From: EX4484-217-1 sp964496035
GTDB lineage: Archaea; Thermoproteota; Thermoprotei_A; EX4484-217-1
Direction: 5' to 3'
DNA: 23,702 bases
Assembly (NCBI GenBank): GCA_964496035.1
Contig: CAZBXI010000021.1
Location: 1-23,702, forward strand
Shown here: positions 7,225-15,006 of the stretch, one piece after another
Layout of the letters: the number at the start of each line of letters is the position of its first letter
Numbering within the stretch: the stretch's first letter is position 1
Program-made: the position numbers and the translations under genes
The notes under the pieces: model-generated
Told to the model about the DNA's origin: nothing
Databases searched by the model: none
The model's input: only the letters and a program-made list of their open reading frames with translations

Positions 7225-8313
7225 CATACTAAACCTCTTAATATGGTCCCTACTTAGCTTCTTTACAAACGCTGCTAGTAGTTTTGAAGCGTAGACAGCA
7301 TCCTTGAGGTCTAGAACTTCTATTGGCGAATGTATATAGCGGCACGGTATAGATATTGTTGCAACAGGAACGCCTTCTCTTGAAACCATTATTGCAGCAG
7401 CGTCTGTTGCTCCGCCAGGTAGTACTTCTAGCTGGTAGGGTATTTTTTCTTCTTCAGCAATTTTAATTAATAGTTCTCTTAATTTTGGATGCGAAATATT
7501 ACCCTTATCCATAACCTTTACTGCAGGGCCTTTACCTAGCTCTGTAACCCAATCTTTTTCATCGACTTCAGGTATGTCGTTTGCGGTAGTAACATCAACG
7601 GCTATGCCAACATCCGGTTTAACAGCGAAAGCTGAAACTGTTGCTCCCTTTAACCCTATTTCCTCTTGAACCGTAAAGACGCTATACACTTCAGCCTCAT
7701 GTTCTACGTCGCTTAAGAGTTTTAGAGCAAATATTAATGATGCGACACCCACTCTATCGTCAAAAGCTTTTCCCGTGACCCTGTCTGTACCTCCTAGCCT
7801 TACTACTTCTCTATCTAGAACAGCAATAGAACCCACCTTAATGCCTAACTCTTTTACTTCATCAGAGCTTGTTGCACCTATATCTATGAATAGCTTTTTC
7901 ATTTCGATAACTTGCTTCTTTTCCTCAGGAGTCATTAAATGAGGAGGTTTAGCGCCAATAACTCCTCGCACCTTTACATCTCCAGCACAAACTATTACTC
8001 TTTGCCCTGGTAAGATCCTTTCATTCCATGAGCCAACACCTGTGAAGTGAAGAAAACCTCTCTTATCGATATGTGTCACCATTAACCCTATTTCATCCAT
8101 GTGCGCTGAAATCATAATTTTCGGACCGTTCCCTCTTCCTTTCTTCAACGCTATTATATTACCTAAACTATCTACTCTCCATTCATCGACTACGTCGCTT
8201 ATTTCTTCAATAACTACTTTCTTAACTTCAAACTCGTGGCCTGAAACTCCTACAGCTTCCGAGAGCTTTTTTAAAATTACAAAGAACCGGGCTTTTTCTG
8301 TTTCAGAAACCAT
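7219..8313 (-). CDS. M42 family metallo-aminopeptidase (TET/glutamyl aminopeptidase-like)
   Basis: About 364 aa di-metal aminopeptidase of the M42 family, which forms large self-compartmentalised complexes that trim peptides downstream of the proteasome. Motifs: ISAHMDEIGLM (first His/Asp), GKAFDDRVGVA (bridging Asp), VFTVQEEIGLKGA (catalytic Glu pair), VDVTTAND, GGATDAAAIM and the C-terminal IPCRYIHSPIEVLDLKD. The start is ambiguous. The ATG at 8313 has GGTG 6 nt upstream and is chosen here. A GTG four codons earlier (8325) sits about 30 nt after a CTTTATAA box and could be a leaderless start. The gene may also be read from the small zinc-ribbon gene about 50 nt upstream. Confidence 0.9.
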   Translation of the reverse strand: MVSETEKARFFVILKKLSEAVGVSGHEFEVKKVVIEEISDVVDEWRVDSLGNIIALKKGRGNGPKIMISAHMDEIGLMVTHIDKRGFLHFTGVGSWNERILPGQRVIVCAGDVKVRGVIGAKPPHLMTPEEKKQVIEMKKLFIDIGATSSDEVKELGIKVGSIAVLDREVVRLGGTDRVTGKAFDDRVGVASLIFALKLLSDVEHEAEVYSVFTVQEEIGLKGATVSAFAVKPDVGIAVDVTTANDIPEVDEKDWVTELGKGPAVKVMDKGNISHPKLRELLIKIAEEEKIPYQLEVLPGGATDAAAIMVSREGVPVATISIPCRYIHSPIEVLDLKDAVYASKLLAAFVKKLSRDHIKRFSML

Positions 8314-8363
8314 ACTTAACACCACTAACTTATGGTAAATTTCTGCGTTATAAAGTTCCTTTC

Positions 8364-8519
8364 CTAGTTTTCCTCAACTATGCCAAGTACTTCATGAAAG
8401 GTATTTGTTTTACATGTTGCGCAATAATGGTATAGTTTACTCATTTTACGTAAATCATAGCTTACATCAAGTACCCATTTCGTATTACATTTCTTACACA
8501 TTAACAGCCATTTAGTCAT
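8364..8519 (-). CDS. Small double-CxxC zinc-ribbon protein (51 aa)
   Basis: Short open frame starting MTKWLLMCKKCNTKWVLDVS. Two knuckles, C8-K-K-C11 and C33-A-T-C36, are spaced as in a zinc ribbon, ending FHEVLGIVEEN. It starts 7 nt after the stop of the upstream Cys-pair gene, with a purine-rich AGGGTAA site about 8 nt before the ATG, so the two are probably cotranslated from one mRNA. Small zinc ribbons in archaea are found in transcription, translation and RNA factors, but no specific function can be assigned. Codon content, Cys spacing and operon position support a real gene. Confidence 0.72.
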   Translation of the reverse strand: MTKWLLMCKKCNTKWVLDVSYDLRKMSKLYHYCATCKTNTFHEVLGIVEEN

Positions 8520-8526
8520 GCCGTTA

Positions 8527-9012
8527 TTACCCTATGAATTTTCTTAAGATATGTTCTACAGTTACAGTAGTAGTCCTTATACTGTCAACTGTTTTTCTTA
8601 AATCTTCTGGTAAGAAATCCTCTATTATGTCAACACTTTCAAGCGGTATGTACATTGTCTTTTTATACTTTACAAAACCACATTTAGAGCATTTCAAAAT
8701 TTTAGCTAACTTAACCATTGGCCTAAAGTTTTTCAAGGAAATCTCTTTGCTCAAATATATCGGGCCTTCAATGCTAACATACGTGTTAATTGTTTTTTCA
8801 CCACTGATATAATAACTACATTGAGGACAATACTCGACAGATGTACTTATTACCTTTATACAGCTTACCGTGCTTACCTTAGGTATTTCAAGGTGAGTAC
8901 TAATAACGTTTATATCCTTGCTTATTTCCTTACTTAGTAAATTATTTCTGGCTTTTATACCATTCACTTTCTCTTTAATACTACTAAATATTGAGTGGAT
9001 AACTGCTAGCAC
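8527..9012 (-). CDS. Hypothetical protein with two Cys pairs (zinc-binding candidate), 161 aa
   Basis: Not recognised as a named family. The N-terminal ~50 residues are helical and polar (IFSSIKEKVNGIKARNNLL). The middle carries YCPQCSYY (C62/C65) and LKCSKCGFVKY (C108/C111), about 43 residues apart, suggesting one zinc site on a beta-rich domain. The C-terminal 40 residues are charged and probably helical. The start is GTG, chosen because GAGGT lies 7 nt upstream. It is followed at 7 nt by the small zinc-ribbon gene. It may be involved in nucleic-acid binding, but this is speculation from the cysteines alone. Confidence 0.7.
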   Translation of the reverse strand: MLAVIHSIFSSIKEKVNGIKARNNLLSKEISKDINVISTHLEIPKVSTVSCIKVISTSVEYCPQCSYYISGEKTINTYVSIEGPIYLSKEISLKNFRPMVKLAKILKCSKCGFVKYKKTMYIPLESVDIIEDFLPEDLRKTVDSIRTTTVTVEHILRKFIG

Positions 9013-9080
9013 TGCACTAACCTCATAGATTAGAAGTTAGGTGAGTGTTTGGTTTTTAGTATTATCGCCTCAACAAAGGA

Positions 9081-9422
9081 TTATTCAACTAATATGAGAT
9101 CTATTATGTGTAAATCTGTTGTCCCTATATTCACTATTACGTGCTTCAAAGCGACGGGAACATATATTAGTGAAAGAGGTTCGATAGGCATTGCTTTATC
9201 TAATTCAGGATACTCAATTTTACCTACACCTTCAACAACGTAATATATGTGTTCATAATTTCTTTCAATTTCTCTTTCAATTCTCTTGCCCGGTTTAATT
9301 ATTATGGAGTTTATTCTCAAACTTCTCTTTTTCTTAATAAATTTCCTATAAAGTTCAAACACTATAAAATCTCCTGAGATTGGAATTTTAGCTGCTTGAT
9401 CAACTACTCTTCTTGGAATCAT
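9081..9422 (-). CDS. Cupin-domain protein
   Basis: 113 aa single-domain cupin. The first cupin motif is loose (IKPGKRIEREIERNYEHIYYVVEGVGKIEY): the usual two His are replaced, but the Glu/His and the glycine turn VVEGVGKIE are clear. The second motif is LSLIYVPVALKHVIVNIG with P and H in place. This fits the small-barrel fold, but reduced metal ligands leave catalysis uncertain; a binding role is possible. Its first 23 nt overlap the end of the ASCH gene upstream, so the two are cotranscribed. No substrate can be inferred. Confidence 0.75.
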   Translation of the reverse strand: MIPRRVVDQAAKIPISGDFIVFELYRKFIKKKRSLRINSIIIKPGKRIEREIERNYEHIYYVVEGVGKIEYPELDKAMPIEPLSLIYVPVALKHVIVNIGTTDLHIIDLILVE

Positions 9423-9972
9423 ATTTCCTAACCTTAATTATACCCTTATTTACAAGTATGTCTAGGTACTTCCTAAGAACCTTACGTATTTTCCAACGTC
9501 TATTAATGCTACCATAAAGTCTTATTGCTGTTTTCCTTATGCTCTCTGTTCTTGTAAGATCTTCAAGGATCTTTCTTTCCTCCTGAGGTATGTTCTCGCA
9601 GTATCTTAAAGCGATCCTGGCTATTTCAACGGGTTTAAGTCCTAACCATGGTTCCTTGGTGTCTAAATCAGAAAGCTTCTTTGTAATAACAAACTCTATT
9701 ATGGTAACTATGTCGTTAGGTCTTATTTCTCCATAGCTTTTCCTTAGTTCTTTAAGAAGAACTTTCAATGAGGGGAATCCATCCTTTCTAGCGTCTTCAT
9801 CCGTTAATTCGTTTATCCTCTTATACTCGACATTAGTAATTTTTGCTAATGCTATAGGTTTACCTCCGCCATGTATCATTATCTTATTGTATTTTGGCTT
9901 AATTATCCCAAGTCTTATAGTGGTTCTCTTCACCCCTTTTAATATTAGGTCTACATATTCGCCTTTCACCAT
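9400..9972 (-). CDS. ASCH-domain protein with C-terminal helical extension
   Basis: 190 aa. Residues 1-95 form an ASCH domain (a PUA-like beta-barrel expected to bind RNA): MVKGEYVDLILKGVKRTTIRLG, ALAKITNVEYKRINELTDEDARKDGF and the closing YGEIRPNDIVTIIEF. The remaining ~95 residues are basic and helical, resembling a winged-helix or helical bundle. The first ATG with an open frame is at 9972, with a weak AGGAAG site. However, the frame continues upstream with coding-like sequence (VPKKVKFVGRHL) that resembles the N-terminus I recall in homologs, with no ATG/GTG/TTG available. An in-frame CTG at 10024-10026 has GGTGGTG 7 nt before it. The true start is therefore uncertain. The cupin gene overlaps its 3' end. 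Confidence 0.82.
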   Translation of the reverse strand: MVKGEYVDLILKGVKRTTIRLGIIKPKYNKIMIHGGGKPIALAKITNVEYKRINELTDEDARKDGFPSLKVLLKELRKSYGEIRPNDIVTIIEFVITKKLSDLDTKEPWLGLKPVEIARIALRYCENIPQEERKILEDLTRTESIRKTAIRLYGSINRRWKIRKVLRKYLDILVNKGIIKVRKYDSKKSS

Positions 9973-10090
9973 TAAATGTCTTCCTACAAACTTAACCTTC
10001 TTTGGTACGTGGTCAGCTGGATCCAGTGACCAACACCACCGTTAATGTTTTTACACAGTATTGAAATATAGCCTCTATAGAGAATGCACG

Positions 10091-10151
10091 ATGATGAATA
10101 TTAACTCATGGTTGAAGCAAAAGTAGAGATGTAAGGGGGCCAAAGCGCTGA
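10091..10151 (+). ncRNA. Possible box C/D guide RNA (weak)
   Basis: Box C AUGAUGA (10091-10097), D'-like UUGA (10112-10115), C'-like GAGAUGU (10126-10132, 5 of 7) and box D CUGA (10148-10151), total 61 nt. GAAATATA at 10063-10070 is placed about right for a promoter. As with the RNA at 3066-3129, box D sits immediately before the stop codon of an opposite-strand gene. Against it: spacers of 14 and 15 nt instead of about 12, only a 2-bp closing stem, and no recognised target for either guide. Confidence 0.35.
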
Positions 10152-10153
10152 GT

Positions 10154-11113
10154 CTACATAGGGTAATTTACCTCTACTATTCTTCCATTCTTTGCTGACT
10201 TAATTATTGCTTCACATACAGCTAAAGCACGTATTCCATCTATTCCTGTTGCTTTCGGCTCTCTTTTGCTAATTATTGCTTCTAAGAAGTCTTTGTCTTC
10301 AAGCAGTAGCGGTTCCCGCATTATTATTTTCGGTTTCAGAATACCGTCTTCCTTAAATATAGTAAGCTCGTCCTCTACGAAATCCAGGTTCACTACTGCT
10401 TTCTCTCCAGTTAGTGATAAGTACCTTATTTTGTATGGTGTAATCCAGTTTGCCTCAAATATTGCTGAATACGTTTCATAGTTTATGAGCATTGTCGCAT
10501 AGTCTTCATAGTAGCTATGTCTTAAACTTCCAACATTAGCATAAACTTGTTGTGCTTTTTCTTCGAAAATGTAGTGGAGCAAGTCTATGTCATGTATTGC
10601 TAGGTCTTTAACTACGCCTACATCCCATGGTCTATTAGGCCATAAAGATGTTCTTTTACTATTAACTGTAATTACCTTACCCAGTACATTGTTTGGTATG
10701 ATGTTATTAATCACGTAGTCTATTAGGGGATGATGTCTCATAATGAATCCCACGGCTAAAATTAATCCTAAACTTTTTGCTTCATCATATACTTTCAATG
10801 CTTTATCTAAAGTATCTGTCATAGGCTTTTCTATTAAAACATGAGCTCCATTATTGAGAGCTGCCATAGCATGTTCGTAATGTAGATGTGTAGGCGTAGA
10901 AATTATTACAGCATCTAAGTCTTTTTCGTTCGCCAGGGCTTTCTCTATAGAGGAATAAAATTTAGCTCCATAAATTTTCGATACAAATTTTCCTCTTTCG
11001 ATATTAACATCAACAACAATAATATCTCTCACTAAGTTCCCATAGAGATTTCTTAAAACTCTGACGTGATTTATGCCCCACCCGCCAACACCGAAAACTG
11101 CCACCTTTAACAT
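10154..11113 (-). CDS. Gfo/Idh/MocA family NAD(P)-dependent sugar oxidoreductase
   Basis: 319 aa, full length. The N-terminal Rossmann fold has VAVFGVGGWGINHVRVL (GxGxxG-type) and ISTPTHLHYEHAMAAL; the signature EKP contains K97. The C-terminal substrate domain has D170/H174 in KDLAIHDIDLLHYI, the usual acid/base pair. Members oxidise or epimerise sugar hydroxyls, including UDP-GlcNAc and UDP-GlcNAcA derivatives. Proximity to GlmS and a GlmU-like enzyme makes a nucleotide amino-sugar substrate plausible but unproven. GGTGG 7 nt before the ATG supports the start. A winged-helix/coiled-coil gene lies divergently upstream. Confidence 0.88.
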   Translation of the reverse strand: MLKVAVFGVGGWGINHVRVLRNLYGNLVRDIIVVDVNIERGKFVSKIYGAKFYSSIEKALANEKDLDAVIISTPTHLHYEHAMAALNNGAHVLIEKPMTDTLDKALKVYDEAKSLGLILAVGFIMRHHPLIDYVINNIIPNNVLGKVITVNSKRTSLWPNRPWDVGVVKDLAIHDIDLLHYIFEEKAQQVYANVGSLRHSYYEDYATMLINYETYSAIFEANWITPYKIRYLSLTGEKAVVNLDFVEDELTIFKEDGILKPKIIMREPLLLEDKDFLEAIISKREPKATGIDGIRALAVCEAIIKSAKNGRIVEVNYPM

Positions 11114-11164
11114 GCATGTCCACCGAGGTTGCTATTGCGATGTGGTCAGAATACTTTTTCTACA

Positions 11165-11172
11165 TTTAAAAG
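11165..11172 (+). promoter_or_regulatory. TATA box of the winged-helix/coiled-coil gene
   Basis: TTTAAAAG is centred about 26 nt before the GTG at 11195, which favours leaderless translation from that codon over the upstream in-frame starts. Confidence 0.45.
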
Positions 11173-11194
11173 TAAATATATGTTTGGTAATATA

Positions 11195-11941
11195 GTGTTG
11201 AGTATTGAAGAATTAGTACTTAGTTTCCTAAAAGAAAACCCAGGATCTAAGCCTAGAGAAATAGCGGAAGCACTGGGCATCAGCTATAATAGGGTCAGAA
11301 TAGCACTTTACAAGCTTAGAGAGAAAGGATTGGTTATGAGAACAGAAAAAGGCTACACTGCTACTTATAGAGTTGAGTTTAAACCCTTTAGAAGAGAGAA
11401 ACAAATTATTGCAGAATCCATAGAAAAGAAAGATATTGTCCAAACATTATCTGAAAAGCTAAGTAGATTAGAAGAAAAAGTAAACGCTATGGAGAAACGT
11501 ATCGAAGAGATAGAAAATGCTCTCGAAGGTCTAAGGATCGAGATAAGAGATTTAGAAATCTTAAGTAAAAAACTTAGCAAAGACCTTGACATGCTAAGAA
11601 ATAGATTGAATGGTTTCTTAAAGTACTCAAGAAAGTACACTATGAGAAAACAAGTTGAGGACGAATTACTTAGTGTGTTAAGTGCTGAGAAAATACTAAA
11701 CATAAATAAAGCAAGAAACTTAGCAAGTAGGCCCATTGAAGACTATGTAAGGGAGAATAAGATAATTGTAATTTCATCATACGTTGTCGATAAAGAGTTT
11801 TATGAGGAATTTAAGAAGCTGTTCCCTATATCCAAGAACGAAGTTGAGATTCTTAATGAGAAATTCAAGTTATTACTAAGAGCTATGGTAGATGAAGGTC
11901 TAGCATATCTACACAGAGGTATTGAATACAGAATAGCTTAG
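11195..11941 (+). CDS. Winged-helix DNA-binding protein with long coiled coil
   Basis: About 248 aa from the GTG at 11195. The N-terminal ~60 residues are a winged helix (LKENPGSKPREIAEALGISYNRVRIALYKLREKGLVMRTEKGY). Next comes about 80 residues of heptad-rich coiled coil (LSEKLSRLEEKVNAMEKRIEEIENALEGLRIEI), then a charged ~90-residue C-terminal domain (NKARNLASRPIEDYV to the end) not recognised. Likely a dimeric DNA-binding regulator or chromosome-associated protein. Two in-frame upstream codons (ATG 11180 and 11129) would add 5 or 22 residues; the TATA position argues for 11195. It is divergent from the oxidoreductase gene, and its stop lies 4 nt from the stop of the GlmU-like gene. Confidence 0.72.
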   Translation: MLSIEELVLSFLKENPGSKPREIAEALGISYNRVRIALYKLREKGLVMRTEKGYTATYRVEFKPFRREKQIIAESIEKKDIVQTLSEKLSRLEEKVNAMEKRIEEIENALEGLRIEIRDLEILSKKLSKDLDMLRNRLNGFLKYSRKYTMRKQVEDELLSVLSAEKILNINKARNLASRPIEDYVRENKIIVISSYVVDKEFYEEFKKLFPISKNEVEILNEKFKLLLRAMVDEGLAYLHRGIEYRIA

Positions 11942-11945
11942 TTAG

Positions 11946-13160
11946 CTACGGAGACTCCTTATGCGTAATAATGGTGTGAGGACTCGTTCTAGTATTTGAT
12001 TCAACAACACTACCAGCATAAAGTACGTTGTTAGCGCCTATATAGACATTGCAGCCAATGATAGCACCTAACTTGGTAACCATTTTGCCTCTAATCCGTA
12101 TTGGGTGTAACCTGCTAACCTTTACCCCTGATGGCAGAATATTCAGTGTTACTGTATTGGGTCCTATTACGCTATTTTCTCCCACTACGCTGTCGCCTAT
12201 GTAACTATGTGAACTTATGGTCACGTTGGGTTGTATTGAGGAATACTTTACCTCACTAAATGCACCTACGATGGTGTTTTCCTCTATTGAAGCAAATCTA
12301 CGTATTAAACAGTGATCCCCTATGAAGCTACCTTTACCTATGTAAATGGGTCCTTTAATTACAGCATAGTGGCATATTTCAGCATCATCATCTATTATTG
12401 CGGGCCCCTCAATTACAGCTTTCGATGATATTACAGCATTACTGCTTATTTGCGAGTACTTTAAGTCTTTGAGCACGTATTCATTAGCTTTCAAGATGTC
12501 CCAAGGGTAACCTATGTCAACCCACCAGTCTTCCCAGAAACATGGTGCCATGGTAATCTTTTCAGCCAATATGTTGAGGGCATCTGTGAAACCGTATTCC
12601 TCTACGTAATCTAGAAACATTGGTGGTAAAACGAAAACTCCTGCTATTGCTAAAGTACTTTCCGCTTTTTCCAGTAAAGGTTTTTCCTTAACATTCACTA
12701 TTTTGTTTTCACTAACATATGCGATACCATATGATTCGACATCTAACTTGGGTGAAAGAAGTATTGAAGCATCGGCCCCGCTGTTAATGTGTGTTTCTAA
12801 AGTTCTTACATACGCTTTAGGGCTAATCACAATATCTCCATAAGCAAGCATGAACATTTGTTTACCTAGAAGCTCTTTAGCAGTAAGTACAGCGCCTTCA
12901 ATGCCTTCACCTTTCTGATAAATAGTTGTTACAGGTATTATGTTGCTCCACTTTTCCTCAACATATTTTGCCAACTTTTTATGAGATAAAACGATTATTA
13001 CCTCGTCTAATGGTAGTTTCCTTAAACCTTCAAGAACGTAGTCTATGACGGGTTTACCTACGATTCTAACCATGGATTTAGGTACGCAATCAGTTAGTGG
13101 TCTAAGCCTCTCTCCCTTACCTCCAGCTAGTACTACAGCTTTTAACCTATACTGAAACAT
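11946..13160 (-). CDS. glmU: Bifunctional sugar-1-phosphate nucleotidylyltransferase / acetyltransferase (archaeal GlmU-like)
   Basis: 404 aa. Residues 1-230 are a nucleotidyltransferase: AVVLAGGKGERLRPLTDCVPKSM (GxGxRxxPLT signature), LAYGDIVIS (metal Asp), and WWVDIGYPWDILKANEY. Residues ~240-395 are a left-handed beta-helix of hexapeptide repeats (AVISSKAVIEGPAIIDDDAEI and so on), the acetyltransferase half. Length and order match the Sulfolobus ST0452-type enzyme, which makes UDP-GlcNAc or dTDP sugars and acetylates glucosamine-1-P. It follows glmS by 13 nt, with GGTGA about 9 nt before the ATG, so the pair should be coexpressed. Nucleotide preference (UTP or dTTP) cannot be decided from sequence. 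Confidence 0.88.
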   Translation of the reverse strand: MFQYRLKAVVLAGGKGERLRPLTDCVPKSMVRIVGKPVIDYVLEGLRKLPLDEVIIVLSHKKLAKYVEEKWSNIIPVTTIYQKGEGIEGAVLTAKELLGKQMFMLAYGDIVISPKAYVRTLETHINSGADASILLSPKLDVESYGIAYVSENKIVNVKEKPLLEKAESTLAIAGVFVLPPMFLDYVEEYGFTDALNILAEKITMAPCFWEDWWVDIGYPWDILKANEYVLKDLKYSQISSNAVISSKAVIEGPAIIDDDAEICHYAVIKGPIYIGKGSFIGDHCLIRRFASIEENTIVGAFSEVKYSSIQPNVTISSHSYIGDSVVGENSVIGPNTVTLNILPSGVKVSRLHPIRIRGKMVTKLGAIIGCNVYIGANNVLYAGSVVESNTRTSPHTIITHKESP

Positions 13161-13173
13161 AGCCTATTCACCT

Positions 13174-15006
13174 TTATTCCACGGTTACGGTCTTAGCTAG
13201 ATTCCTAGGTTTGTCAGGATCATAACCTCTCTTTACTGCAGTATAGTATGCAAGCAATTGTAGGATGGGAGTATATGTTATTGGTGCCAAAATATAGTTG
13301 TGCATAGGCATTTTAACGCTATAGTCTAAAACTTCTTCAAATTCCCTGAAATTCTCGGGAATTAACCCTATAGTTAAGGCATTTCTAGCTTTCATTTCCG
13401 TTATGTTTCCGAGTATATTCTCGCTATTCTCGTCATTTAAGACTACGAAAAGCACTGGGAAGTCTTTCTCAATTAACGCTATTGGCCCATGTTTACTCTC
13501 TCCAGCAGGATATGCTTCAGCATGAATGTAAGCTATTTCCTTTAACTTTAAAGCACCCTCCATAGCTATTGGTACTCCAAGACCTCTACCTAGATAATAC
13601 ATGCTCTTCTTTAAATGAATAATTTCGGCGATGTTGTTAACGTATGCTTCGTACTTCATTATGGTTTTTTCAACAATTTTCGGGACGTGTTCGAGCTGGC
13701 TTTTTAATCTGTATACTTCACTTTTACTTAATAGACCATTTTCTTCAGCTATTTTAAGAGTTATAGCTAACTCTACAACTACTTGAGTTGTAAACGTTTT
13801 TGTTGCTGCTACACCTATTTCTGGCCCGGCTCGCGTATACACTGTTAAGTGGCTTTCCCTAGGAATGGCACTGTCAATAACGTTGGATATTGCTAGAATT
13901 TTCGCCCCTCTCTTCTTAAATTCTCTAACAGCCATTAGTGTATCTATAGTTTCTCCACTTTGAGAAATAGCTACCAATAGGTCTCCGGGCTTAACTGATT
14001 TACTATATTTGCTATACTCACTGGCTATTAGAGGTATGGAGGGTATACCAGCTATGCTGTTGAGGTAGTAGTCCAGTACTAGTCCTGCATGGAAGCTCGT
14101 TCCTGCTGCGGCAATAAACACTCTTCTAGCTTCAGTTATCATTTTAGCTGCTTCATCTATTTCACTACTTAAGCCGTTTATTGTTTCTCTTAAAGCTCTA
14201 GGTTGTTCATGAATCTCCTTTAGCATGTAATGCGAATATCCCGCTTTAGCAGCCATTTCGGCTGTCCAACTAATTATCCTAAATCTTCTACCTATGTCAA
14301 CTGGTTCTTCTTTAAGCAGGTTTTCGATGAATATGCTTGTTGGTGTTATGTAGCCTACCTCATGATCTCTAACAACTATTATTCTCCTAGTATAGTCTAG
14401 GAAAGCTGGAATATCGCTAGCTACGAAATTAAATCCTTCTCCAACGCCTATTATTAGTGGCGAATCTTTCTTAGCGAAAAATATTTTGTCAGGTTCCGAG
14501 ACAAGTATTGCCGCTATCGCGTAGCTGCCTTTAATCTCCTTTATAGCCTCCTTAAATGCCTTGTAAGGATCCAATCCCTTACTTAGATGTTCTTCTATTA
14601 AATGAGCTACTACTTCCGTATCTGTTTCGCTTTGGAAAATGTGTCCTTTAAGAATAAGCTTCTTCTTTAATTCTAAATAATTCTTAATTATACCGTTATG
14701 CACTATTGCTACCACATTTCCGCAGTCTAGATGGGGATGAGCATTATTATCACTTGGCGCGCCATGCGTAGCCCATCTAGTATGGCCAATAACTGTGTTA
14801 CCAGGTATACCATCGAAATTTAGTCTCCTATGGACCTCATTTATTTTTCCCTTACCTTTTCTAACAATAATTCTATTTTCAAATACTGAAGCTAACCCCA
14901 CACTATCATATCCCCTGTATTCTAGTCTTTCTAGGCATTTTCGTATTATTTTTGCAGGAGTTTCCAGCTTCCCAGGTAAACAAGTGACGCCTACTATGCC
15001 GCACAT
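13174..15006 (-). CDS. glmS: Glutamine-fructose-6-phosphate aminotransferase (isomerizing)
   Basis: 610 aa, standard length. The N-terminal Ntn glutaminase begins MCGIVGV with C2 as the nucleophile once Met is removed, then GHTRWATHGAPSDNNAHPH, HNGIIKNYLELK and SETDTEV. The C-terminal half has two SIS isomerase domains: AAGTSFHAGLVLDYYL, SQSGETIDTLMAV, GPEIGVAATKTFTTQ, LGRGLGVPIAMEGALKLKEIAYIHAEAYPAGESKHGPIAL, ending PRNLAKTVTVE. It makes glucosamine-6-P from fructose-6-P and glutamine, the committed step to UDP-GlcNAc. The ATG overlaps the TAA of the upstream glycosyltransferase by one base (TAATG), a sign of translational coupling. Confidence 0.97.
   Translation of the reverse strand: MCGIVGVTCLPGKLETPAKIIRKCLERLEYRGYDSVGLASVFENRIIVRKGKGKINEVHRRLNFDGIPGNTVIGHTRWATHGAPSDNNAHPHLDCGNVVAIVHNGIIKNYLELKKKLILKGHIFQSETDTEVVAHLIEEHLSKGLDPYKAFKEAIKEIKGSYAIAAILVSEPDKIFFAKKDSPLIIGVGEGFNFVASDIPAFLDYTRRIIVVRDHEVGYITPTSIFIENLLKEEPVDIGRRFRIISWTAEMAAKAGYSHYMLKEIHEQPRALRETINGLSSEIDEAAKMITEARRVFIAAAGTSFHAGLVLDYYLNSIAGIPSIPLIASEYSKYSKSVKPGDLLVAISQSGETIDTLMAVREFKKRGAKILAISNVIDSAIPRESHLTVYTRAGPEIGVAATKTFTTQVVVELAITLKIAEENGLLSKSEVYRLKSQLEHVPKIVEKTIMKYEAYVNNIAEIIHLKKSMYYLGRGLGVPIAMEGALKLKEIAYIHAEAYPAGESKHGPIALIEKDFPVLFVVLNDENSENILGNITEMKARNALTIGLIPENFREFEEVLDYSVKMPMHNYILAPITYTPILQLLAYYTAVKRGYDPDKPRNLAKTVTVE

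Noticed and set aside
9049..9243. A 64-aa plus-strand frame opposite the cupin gene
   Set aside because: It is a shadow of the cupin gene, which has motif support and overlaps its operon neighbour.
13174..15006. Possible unusual feature in GlmS
   Set aside because: All glutaminase and SIS motifs are intact and the length is standard; it is an ordinary housekeeping enzyme.
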